Of a stretch of DNA of 64,000 nucleotides, positions 55,656 through 64,000 are shown in pieces. A program made the position numbers and the translations under genes. This DNA is from Tupaia tana (taxonomy: Eukaryota > Chordata > Mammalia > Scandentia > Tupaiidae): assembly GCA_026018925.1 (NCBI GenBank), contig JAKSZU010000006.1, positions 194,302,449-194,366,448 of the forward strand, in the 5' to 3' direction. Numbering within the stretch: position 1 is the first letter of the stretch; every line of letters begins with the position of its first letter. The notes under the pieces are model-generated. The model was not told the DNA's origin. It was given only the letters and a program-made list of their open reading frames with translations, and did no database searches.

Positions 55656-56275
55656 ATATGACCATTTAAATTTAAATCAACTACAATTAAAATTTTAAAA
55701 TTTGATTCCTCAGTCACACTAGCCAAATTTGAGTTGCTTAAAAGCTGCATGTGACTAGTAGCTACCACACTGGGCAAAGCAGATATAAAACATTTCTTCT
55801 AAGTAATGGGCTGACCGTGCAAGAAAATAGAAATGTAGAACCCTTATTGGGAGCGCTCCTGGGTGAGGTTCCTTGGTTGACAGGAAGGGAGAGAGAGGGA
55901 GACGGGCCAGAGAAGTTGTGTGCTAGGGCGGGGTTTAGCAATTTTTATAAGGGTATAGGGAGAGAGAGTGTCTTAGAGGTAGAAACAGTCCATGCATAGT
56001 AAAGGTTTAGGGGGAGAGCAAACTACTGTGCCACGTCAGGTCTGGTGATGTATGCACAGTAGAGCCCTGTGTGCAAAGTAGAGCACCATGTGCAGAGTAG
56101 AGTACATGTGCTACATCCGGGTTAGATCCTAGTGCAGTGCAAGTCTGATGACAAACTAGATCTGGGTTGCATCAGCTGACTGTGGCGTGGTGTTCAACCC
56201 CCACATCCAAGCTGCCCAGGCCTCTGGCCTAACATTTCTATCATTACAGGAAGTTTTTGGATAGCACTGCTCTGG
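55656..56275 (+). mobile_element. hAT-Charlie-type element, split by an LTR
   Basis: Left part: 'ctcagtcacactagccaaat', 'gcatgtgactagtagctacc', 'gcaaagcagatataaaacat'. Right part (56231-56275): 'aacatttctatcattacagg', 'tggatagcactgctc'. The two join at aacatttct, duplicated at 55789-55797 and 56231-56239. A common mammalian hAT fossil. Confidence 0.75.
55798..56234 (-). mobile_element. Putative solo LTR
   Basis: 437-bp insertion within the hAT element. On the minus strand it starts TGTTAGGCCAGAGG and has U3-like imperfect repeats (gtagagcacc / gtagagccct on plus, 56077-56104). It contains 'cttataaaaattgct' followed by 'ccccgccc', which looks like a TATA box and GC motif, then 'ccaataaggg' as a possible variant polyadenylation signal. 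No coding frame with known domains. The 3' end does not show an obvious CA. Confidence 0.55.
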
Positions 56276-56665
56276 AGTGTGGAGACACACCATGGAAGTT
56301 AGAGGACTTCTATCAGGGAATGTTTTAAAGGTTTAATAATCTGCAGAACATAAGGATATCCTCCCCAAAGGAAAAGGAAAATCATTGTATATGCACCATC
56401 AAGATGAACACAGTGCTTGGTAGACCTCTGAGTTCTACAAGCAGTATATTTCAAATTAGGAAATACTTCTTGTGATCCATGGCTAATCAATTTGTGCCTA
56501 AGAAGAGCTTTGTCCCAGGGGCTTTGGCCCATTTGAGACTGGAATGTGGGTCCTCTTACAGGTCAGTCATCTAGACCCTTAGAAGTGCTATTGATGAGGA
56601 ATATCTAAAATGGAGAGCAGAAGAGGGAGACTATATGATTTATGGACTCAAGGCTGGCCACAGTG
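56276..56665. other. Unassigned sequence
   Basis: Nothing recognised. Confidence 0.45.
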
Positions 56666-56682
56666 GCAGGAGTCACTCTTTT

Positions 56683-56956
56683 TTTGGAGAGTTTTTTTTT
56701 TTTTTTTTTTCTTTTTTCTATAGGTCACATGCACTTGCCAGAAAGACAGAGAGACACAGAGAGGCAGAAAGAAAGAAATCACTCCCCAGGGGATGACCAT
56801 GCCACCGCATTCCCTTCTCCTCCATTCTCCTCTCAGGATCTTGGACATACACACACATGCACCTGGCATAAGTTTAAGCCACCGGATCTGGGACTTGAAC
56901 CGCGGTTGACAACATGGGAATCCAGCGATATCGCCATTATGCCAACTGCTGGTCCT
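56683..56956 (-). mobile_element. SINE-A2
   Basis: Antisense copy with an interrupted T-tail. TSD aggagtYRctctttt-type (aggagtcactctttt / aggagttgctctttt) at 56668-56682 and 56957-56971. Confidence 0.92.
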
Positions 56957-57067
56957 AGGAGTTGCTCTTTTGACTTTGTTTTCTCTTATGAAATTTCACA
57001 AGAACAATGACCAACCCAAATCCTGAAGGGGCTATTTGATAGAGTGAACTCTCTATACAAAGCAAAT

Positions 57068-57305
57068 AGCTTTGAAGAGGTAATGTGGTAATGTAATGCT
57101 CTGTGAGGCTGACTTACCTGGGAGCGTTCTGGATTCATGTCTGAAGACCTTGTACATGCTTGGTACTTGTGTGCCCATGATCTGAGGCTGGCTAAAGCTG
57201 AAGGTGGATAGTAATATGAAGACCCTGTTGAAGAGGCCTATTTCTCTCTCTCTTCATTGGACTGTCTCTGTCTCTTTTGCTCATAGAATAAATAAACTTT
57301 TAAAA
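57068..57305 (+). mobile_element. SINE-D
   Basis: 'gaagaggtaatgtggtaatg', 'ttctggattcatgtctgaag', 'cttgtgtgcccatgatctga', 'gctggctaaagctgaaggtg', 'gaagaccctgttgaagaggc', CT-rich, 'agaataaataaactttt'. Same body order as 10893-11075. Confidence 0.62.
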
Positions 57306-57955
57306 AGAGGAAGAGAAGAGGAAGTTCATTGAAAAAGAAAAACAAAACCCTGATTCCAGGTCTTATTTTCATATTGCTCCTCTCTGGGGTCTTTTGCAGG
57401 ATATTTTAATAATTGTATTGATCATTGCAGTCAACCTCTTTTGAAAGCTTTCTGGGAAATAACCTCTAAACATAAATCAGATTTTCCTTTACTTCACTTA
57501 TTTTGGCATCAACAAATATAATAGGAGACTTACCAACAAATATAGAAGGTCAAAATATACTATTAGATACTTTTATATTGAGAGAAAATTGCTCTCAAGA
57601 CCTTCCCTATTTTGACTTTCAGAAAAGGATCCTAGTATAGAAATACTTGGATGCTTCTACCCTGGACATAATGGGAGACTTGAGTGGGAAGCAACTTCTT
57701 GACATGGGAGGTACTGTGCAGTAATTGTTACAAAAGAGATGATTCTGAGCTCTTCCATCATTTGGGAAGGAAAGAGATGTGATATAGTAGGAATAGCATT
57801 GGCTGGAAGCTGTCATTGACCATTTGTATGACTTCAAAGAGTAAAAGTTAATTTTTCTGTGCTTTACTTTTCCTCTTTTCCTTCTCTGTAAAAAGGTAAG
57901 TGGGAGAAAGAATCTTTCAGACTCCCCCCCCATTTCTAGAATTACATATTTAGTG
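57306..57955. other. Unassigned sequence
   Basis: Nothing recognised beyond simple A- and C-runs. Confidence 0.45.
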
Positions 57956-57959
57956 GTTT

Positions 57960-58205
57960 TGTTTTTAATTTGCCATAGGGCATATGCACTTGAGAGAGAG
58001 AGAGAGAAAAGGAAATGAGAAAGCACCCCACAGGAAGGTTGAGAATGCTGCATGCCTTTCTCCATTCTCCTCTTGGGATTTTTGGGCAAGCATGCATGCA
58101 CGTGAGTCCAGCATGTTTTTCAAGTTACCCAGGTCTGAGACTCCAGTCGCACAGCTAGCCATGTGGGGGATCCAGCCGCTTAACCACCATGCCACTAGCC
58201 AGTCC
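57960..58205 (-). mobile_element. SINE-C
   Basis: Antisense: 'tttgccatagggcatatgca', GA-rich, 'ctttctccattctcctcttg', 'aagcatgcatgcacgtgag', head complement ending 'actagccagtcc'. Confidence 0.8.
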
Positions 58206-58362
58206 TATTTAGTTTATTATTTGATCAACAAATTATCTATTGGTTTTACAGAATTGTGTTTTACATGCCATAAAGCATATTTTAATTTTTATTATTTAGT
58301 AACCTAAGATTATTAATGGTGTAAAAATAAACTTTATTTTATCTGGTAATTATATAATGAAT

Positions 58363-58948
58363 TTTTTTTTTTGAGAGTTTTTTGCTATAGGGTGTGTGCA
58401 CTCGCCAGACAGACAGAGAGAGACAGAGAGATAAAAAGCAGGAAATCACCCCCCAGGGGGGATGGTCATGCCGCAATCCCTTCCCCTCCATTCTCCTCTT
58501 GGGATCTTGGGCATGCACGCACACGCGCCCGGCGTGAGTTTTAAGCCACCGGGTCCGGGACGCAAACCGCGGTCGACTACGTGGGAGTCCAGCGACATAG
58601 CCATTACGCTAACTGCTGGTTCCCAATATTTTTTTTTTTAAGAGAGCCAGCCTAAACCATCTGACTCCATTTTCTTTCTTTTTTTTTTTTTTTTTTGAGA
58701 GATTTTCGCTATAGGGCGCATGCGCTAGCCAAGCAGACAAAGAGAGACATAGAGACAGAAAGCGAGAAATCACCCCCCAGGGGGGATGGTCACGCCGCAA
58801 TCCCTTCTCCTCCATTCTCCTCTCGGGATCTTGGGCACGCACGCACACGCGCCCGGTGTGAGTTTTAAGCCACTGGGTCTGGGACGCGAACTGCGGTCGA
58901 CTATGTGGGAGTCCAGCGACATAGCCATTATGCTAACTGCTGGTTCCC
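58363..58948 (-). mobile_element. Composite SINE-A1 insertion (two copies plus linker)
   Basis: A single 10-bp TSD tataatgaat (58353-58362 and 58949-58958) encloses two antisense A1 copies (58363-58624 and about 58690-58948). Between them are two T-runs flanking a 38-bp non-SINE segment (58640-58677). The second, 5'-most copy on the minus strand looks like the primary insertion; the other appears nested in its distal poly(A). Confidence 0.88.
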
Positions 58949-58958
58949 TATAATGAAT

Positions 58959-59430
58959 ATTTTTAAAGAATTATACAATAAATGTTTTATGGAAAGAAAA
59001 CTCCAGAGGTTATTTAAGATTTTGGTTTCAACCATATATATGTAGGTAAGAATGGATATAGGGTATTCCCAGTTAACAAGAAGATAGCAAATTCTTGGGG
59101 AACCATAAGATTTCATATGACTAGAATTTATGGAGGTGTAGAAATCTGGGGAGAAGTAAAACTAGGATGTATCTACGAGTCAGATTATGAGAGACAGAAA
59201 GGTTTCTGGAATGCCCATAATTTTTCTCTGTTACTATTGTGGAATAAGGTAGAGGAGGGAAGTATTTGCCAAAGGTTAAAATGGGAAGTGAAGTAAAAGA
59301 ATAGATGAAGATTAGTAAGAGGAAGTGAAATCAAACTACTTCCTGTCTCCTCCCTCTGAAAATTCCACTTGTACACAGAGGCTGAAAGAGTAGATAGATC
59401 CAAACTTTTTCCCTGTTGCAAGATGATTTT
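58959..59430. other. Unassigned sequence
   Basis: Nothing recognised; minus-strand frames 58928-59116 and 59185-59421 lack known domains. Confidence 0.45.
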
Positions 59431-59560
59431 TTTTTTTTTTTTTAATTTGTCAGAGGACCTGTGTGCTGTCTAGATGGAGAGAAAGGAAGAGGGAGAAAGC
59501 CCCTCCTCCCTGGGATGTGGTCTCGTCTCGCCTCAGTCTCTTCTCTTCCATTTACTACCT
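59425..59560 (-). mobile_element. SINE-C, 5'-truncated
   Basis: Poly(T), 'tttgtcagaggacctgtgtg', GA-rich, 'gagaaagcccctcctccctg', 'ctcttctcttccattta'; the head is missing. Confidence 0.65.
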
Positions 59561-59734
59561 GATGGCCTCAATCAAGCTAGGTTTTAAACTCTTCCAACTT
59601 AAACAATTCAGCTTTAGTCATCACTTAGAAAGTCTGGAATCATTTTTAATATTCTAATAATACTGTCTTCCAAATTACTTTTGTCTTTTCTCTTTCCGTT
59701 TCCATCGCTACCATTCTTAATAATCATGATAACG

Positions 59735-59960
59735 ATGACAGTTAAAATTGAGTGTTTCTATGGGCCAGATGCTATGTACGATTTACATATCATCTTATTT
59801 AATTTTCATAACAATTTCATGAGGTAGATAATATCATCACCATTTTACAGATGAGAAAATTGAGTTTTAGAGTAATCAAGTGAATTACCTAAAAGCAAAA
59901 AGCTGATAAATGGTGGAACCTGAATTTAAAGCAGTATTTCTTTGACCCCAGCACCAAAAA
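59735..59960 (-). repeat. MIR
   Basis: 'gggccagatgctatgtacga', 'catcttatttaattttcata', 'ccattttacagatgagaaaa', 'aatggtggaacctgaattta' follow the MIR complement. Confidence 0.82.
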
Positions 59961-61110
59961 ACTGTTAGATTTACACTGTCTTGATCACATAGACTTAGAT
60001 GGTTAGAAAGTATCTGCTTACCTGTCCTTATTTTCTTCTTACTTAAATTAGTATTTCTTAAATTTCACTCTCTCAAAATATGAATGTCTCCATTTTGTTC
60101 TGCATCTACTAAAAAGCTCCATGGCCTGACATTTTAAAAATAAATTTTATTGACTTTATCTTGCTTTTCATAAAAGTATATACTTTCTTTCAAAATGTAC
60201 AAACTAATAGCTTCTATTTTCTAGAATTCTTTTCCTAAAATCATTCATTTTATTATTTTTATATATGATTGACAGGCCAGGCATTTAGAGTCTTCTCTAA
60301 TATCTGTACATGATCAGCCTGATTTTATTATACACCTTTCTTTCCAGTGAGCTCCTTCTGCTTCTACTCAGAGCAGTCCCTTTTTATTTCAGGAACATGA
60401 TTATTCTAGAGTACAACTTGAGCTTCACAATTTGCCATTTAATAACACCTTCCCTTGAATTACCAGCTGACATTTTGTATTTATTAATGGGCTTAATAAA
60501 TATCTATTGCTTGCCTGAAATCACACTAAAATAAATTTAAATTATTTTAAAGGAGACTAGACACATTATATTTTCTAGGAAACACAGTGACCAGTCTTGT
60601 CTCAAATGAGCATCAGTCACATCAGTATGAAATTGCTAAGTACATTTTTAGAGAAAAGTTGTTTGGTGAGATAACTTATGCGTACCACAATATAAACTTC
60701 TGTTGCACTCAATCCACCAAGTGATATATTTTATTTACAGTTCTAGCTGAAAATGTCCAGTTGCTGGCAAATAATACTTCTCAAAATGATAGACCTTAGA
60801 AGAAATTACAACAAAATCAGTAGAAATGCAACTAAACTTTGGCTTCTTCATGGAACCTTTAGAAAATGTGTTAATTCCTTGAAAATGTCAGCTTCAAGTA
60901 TATCTAATGGAAATGTGGCTTTACATATGGGTGGGGAAGAGGAGAAAAGATCCGAGAGAATAAAGACTGAGTTACCTTTCAGAAAAAAAGAAATCAGAAG
61001 AAAATTAACTTAGGCTTGGAGTAAAACATTTTTGGCATTTGCATTCATTCTTTGCTACTTACTGTATGACTTTTACATCTCTTATCTTCTTTGATCTTCA
61101 TTCTTCTCAT
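59961..61110. other. Unassigned sequence
   Basis: No named repeat recognised. A possible splice acceptor 'atattttatttacag' ends at 60741, followed by an 87-codon frame (60753-61013) that matches nothing I know. Not called as a gene. Confidence 0.4.
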
Positions 61111-61265
61111 CTGTGAAATGTAGATAATGAAAACTGTGGAAGGCAAAATAATGTCCTCCACCCTATGCCAAAAGATGCCCACATCCTAGTTCCTGGAACC
61201 TGTGAATATGTTACATTACACAATAAAAGCATCTTTGCAGAAGAGCTTAAAAATATGCACTTTGA

Positions 61266-61400
61266 GGACCAGCAGGTGGTGTGGTGGTTAAGGTGCTGGA
61301 TTCCCACATGGCTGACTGTGGTTCGAGTTCCAAACCTGGTGGTCTGCTTTCTCACTTGCCCTTCCTCTCTCTGTCTTTCTCTGGTCAGGTTAAAAAAAAA
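61266..61400 (+). mobile_element. SINE-B
   Basis: 'gaccagcaggtggtgtggtg', box B relative 'ggttcgagttcc', 'gctttctcacttgcccttcc', 'ggtcaggtt', poly(A). AT-rich tail material continues to about 61460. Confidence 0.88.
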
Positions 61401-61565
61401 AAAAAAAAAGACTATAACTAAATAGTTAAATAAAATAAAATTAGAATTAAATAAATAAATATGCTTTAAAACTGTGCATTAAAACTTTGAGATGGAGGAT
61501 TATCCTAGATTATTCAAGAGGACCCAATTTGATCACATAAGACTATTAATAGAGAAATTTTAGAG

Positions 61566-61975
61566 AAACAACAGACATTAATTGAGCAAAGAATGATGAA
61601 TCTGGGAGCCCTCAGAACTGGTTCTGAGGAACTCTAGGGCTGCATATTGGTTAGATAACACGTATGGACAAAAAAGAGGAACATGACCAAATGAGTCAGA
61701 TTCATGAATATCTGGATTGGTTACAGCTGGGTATTTACCCCCTTTAAACATGGTTTGAACAGTTGTGGTTTGTGATTGACTAAAGAATGGCAACTGTTAT
61801 TGGCTATGGCTCAGATATTTGTTACAGAAGCAGATCCCTAAATTTGGTTTTCAGTTTATTCACATGCTAAGTTAGGTTGAGGTTAACAGAGAACTCAAGC
61901 ATGTAAGTACCGAAGGTTTTTCAGGCCAAATTTTAATTTGGTTTAACAAATCCTTAAAAATGCAGACCTTTTTCC
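61566..61975 (+). repeat. Old repeat F, copy 2
   Basis: 'acattaattgagcaaagaat', 'ctgaggaactctagggctgc', 'tggattggttacagctgggt', 'gtttgtgattgactaaagaa'. It shares order with 48840-49260. Inserted in the MaLR-type LTR. Confidence 0.5.
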
Positions 61976-62554
61976 TGGTTTAAATCAGAATGATGCTATG
62001 ACAGGTGAAGTAGGAGAAATCAGAAGCATGAAGAGTTTTTTATCCTAACTGTTTCTGGCTTTGATGGAGAGAGGAGACAGTGAGCCAATCAGTGAAGCAC
62101 CATTTAGAAGCTGGAATAGCTCTCAGATGACAGCCAGCAAGGAGCTGGGGACCTTAGTCCCACAACAGGAACCAAATTCTGCCAATAACCTGAATGAGCA
62201 AGAGAACAGATTTTCTCTTTAAGCCTTTAGAAAGGAGCCTAGCTCTGACGCCTTGATTTTTGCCTGGTGAAATCCTTGTTAGATTTCTCATCTACAGAAC
62301 TAAAAGATATTAATTTTGTGTTTTTTAATCCACCAAATTTGTGGCTGTTCATTCTGGCAGCAATAGAAAACAATAGTACTATTCTCTCTATATCACAGTT
62401 ATTCCATAAGAATAGGTATACAAATACATTGTAAATGGTACAATGACATACTCAGGCTAATTATAAACAGTGATGTTCTTAGCATCATCAGGAATTATCC
62501 TGCCTTTGAATTGTCAACTTGTAAAATGCAAGTCTTAGAAAATAGTAGCTACTA

Positions 62555-62896
62555 CAGTTGAGCTTTCATATCCACAGGGTCCACATCTGTGGATTCAACC
62601 AACTGTAGATTATAAGTATTGGGGAAAAAACAAACAAAATACAAGAAGAAAAAAAAACACAAATTAAAAAAAAAGAACTTAGTGTAACAACTATTACATA
62701 GCCTTTTCATTGTATTAGGAATTATAAGTTATCTAGAAATTATTTAAAGTATACAGTAGGATGTGTGTAGGTTTTATGCAAATGCTGTAAGACACATGAA
62801 GGTGTTATATAAGGTACTTGAATATCACAGATTTTGGTATGGGGGAGGGGCGGAGCAGTCCTGGAACCTGTCCTTGCAGGTGCTGAGGGATGACTG
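62555..62896 (-). mobile_element. MER2-like Tigger (pogo) DNA transposon
   Basis: 342 bp between TA dinucleotides (62553-62554, 62897-62898). 'ccacatctgtggattcaacc' and 'gagctttcatatccacaggg' lie at one end; 'cctgtccttgcaggtgctga' and 'gggatgactg' at the other. Length and ends fit the MER2 family. The interior reads 'aattataagttatctagaaa'. Confidence 0.8.
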
Positions 62897-62899
62897 TAT

Positions 62900-64000
62900 T
62901 TATCAAACTTGTACTATGTACAAGATATTTGGTGTGTGCTATATAATCTCATCTGCATGAGATGAGATAGAAAGCATTAGGCCATTTTATGTACGTGGAT
63001 TTATATATATGGAACCTGACAAGAAATCCAAGTCTGTTGAATCCTGAGAGATTAATTTCTGAGGGTTAATCTGTCCGAAGGAAAATAGTCAGAATGGGAA
63101 ACATTTCAAAATGTAGTTCCAGTGACAAGGTACTAGGAGAAAGTTATTATAAAGTTACTTTCTATGCTCTTTTTTTATCACTACGGAAGAAAATTAAAAT
63201 AGAAGTTATAAGAGGGAAAAAAAATGCAGTGATTAAATCTAAGCTATCATCCAGAGTGGTGTTCAAGAAAATATGCCGTTTACCTTTAGATCTTGGATTG
63301 GAAGATCCCTCCTGCTGAACTGGTAGGCTGTGATCAGACATGGGCCCCCATGAGCTGTCAACTGTGCATATTTTGTGTGATGAGAGAAATTACAAAAGAA
63401 TGCTCAATTTGAAAATGGGGCTTAAGGTATAGTGCTTTGAGTCCCGAAATCCCAAACATAGCCCCATGGATGAAAAGGTTCTTTGAAAATTAATTGAAGA
63501 CATTCAGGCTCATGCTTGGAGGTACTCTTCCAAACAGCTTCAGACTGCAGTGATGTTCTTTCATGTTGTCAGAACAAACACTTTTTGGCAGAGAGAGAAT
63601 GCTAGATATGGCAGGTCATAGAAGCTAAACAAATAGGGAAGGTAAGCAAATATGCTGTTTTACTTAATGATTTTGATGCTGTTTCCTACAATTAAAGAAT
63701 GATGTCAGTGGGCTTTGAAATTTCCAGTAATTACTTTCAGTGTCTGCATTCTTGTTCTTCAACTTTCTTTCTGGTATCATGTGTTTGTTGAATTTAGGGA
63801 TGTAGGTTGTAGCCTTGGAAGAAAATCTTTTGACTGGACAAAGTTAAAGAAAACACATCCACATACTCATGATCTTAGTTTCAGGCTGGCCCTGGTCAAA
63901 GCTGTGAAGTTGGCATATTTTCTTTTTCCAGAACTTTCTACTTCCCTGTTATCTGACCTTTCCTCCACTTCAAAATCTTTCATTCTCAAAACACCAAAAT
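62900..64000. other. Unassigned sequence
   Basis: AT-rich, no gene or named repeat recognised; the frame 63094-63318 has no recognisable domain. Confidence 0.45.

Larger units (their letters stand above)
61120..62375 (+). mobile_element. MaLR-type LTR, split twice
   Basis: Segments 61120-61263 ('cacatcctagttcctggaac', 'gtgaatatgttacattacac'), 61485-61565 ('gattatcctagattattcaa') and about 61985-62375 ('gtgagccaatcagtgaagca', 'cttgatttttgcctggtgaa', 'tctacagaactaaaagatat', 'ggcagcaatagaaaac'). Together they form one LTR with an MLT1-like terminus. A SINE-B and repeat F separate them. Confidence 0.68.

Noticed and set aside
57619-58101. 160-codon minus-strand frame
   Set aside because: Its start lies in an antisense SINE-C, and the remainder matches no domain. 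Composition and lack of splice or promoter context do not support a gene.

Overview
The window is non-coding, repeat-dense DNA from a placental mammal. Ancient eutherian repeats show this: MIR, L2, L1, MaLR (MLT1-type) LTRs, a MER2-like Tigger element, hAT-Charlie fossils, ERV-L and a gamma-type ERV. On top of these lie dozens of copies of tRNA-derived SINEs that look lineage-specific. I do not recognise them as the SINEs of primates, rodents, carnivores, horses, ruminants or bats. A colugo (Dermoptera), whose only known SINEs are tRNA-derived, is my best guess, but it is held weakly. I see no protein-coding gene, rRNA or genuine tRNA gene. Almost every open frame above 60 codons is a chance read through a SINE (the recurrent 'MAMSLDSHVVDRG' type), a poly(A)/CT tract or a decayed retroelement.

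Working names used below. SINE-A is about 260-285 bp: a tRNA-like head (accagcagttagcgtaatgg ... ggttcgagtcc), a CpG-rich body (cgccgggcgcgtgtgcgtgc, gagaggagaatggaggagaa), a CT-rich stretch, 'ccctatagc', 'aaaacctctc', then poly(A). It splits into A1 (gggaacc start, cgcgtcc or cacgtcc in box B, cttaaaactc, cgtgaccatc, tctctatgtc, agcgaaaac) and A2 (gggacc start, gagtcc, cttaaactc, cgtggccatc, tctctctgtc, agcaaaaac). SINE-B is about 170 bp: a related tRNA head joined directly to 'gctttctcactttccctctc', then 'ggtcaaatt', AATAAA repeats and TTCTTT. SINE-C denotes old, diverged relatives of A. SINE-D is a further family ('gtgcccatgatct').

Layout. 1-7.5 kb: unassigned sequence, MIR, an MLT1 LTR and scattered SINEs. 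7.9-12.1 kb: a minus-strand L1 fragment cut by many SINEs. 12.8-25.4 kb: L2 pieces, hAT-Charlie fossils (one carrying a perfect palindrome) and clustered SINEs, several inserted into each other. 25.4-30 kb: sparse. 31-32.1 kb: a small DNA transposon dissected by four SINEs. 32.2-37.7 kb: a degraded minus-strand ERV-L with a readable reverse-transcriptase region. 38-46 kb: mixed SINEs, L2 and a mariner-type MITE. 46.4-54.1 kb: a plus-strand class I ERV with gag-like and env-like parts and a 3' LTR, but no pol that I can see. 54-64 kb: LTRs, a MaLR-type LTR split by another repeat, a MER2-like element and a composite SINE insertion.

The parts do not work together as an operon or pathway. They form a stratified record of insertions. 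Target-site duplications (TSDs) order many events: MIR, L2, L1, hAT and ERV-L first, then SINE-C, then SINE-B and A2, with A1 most recent.
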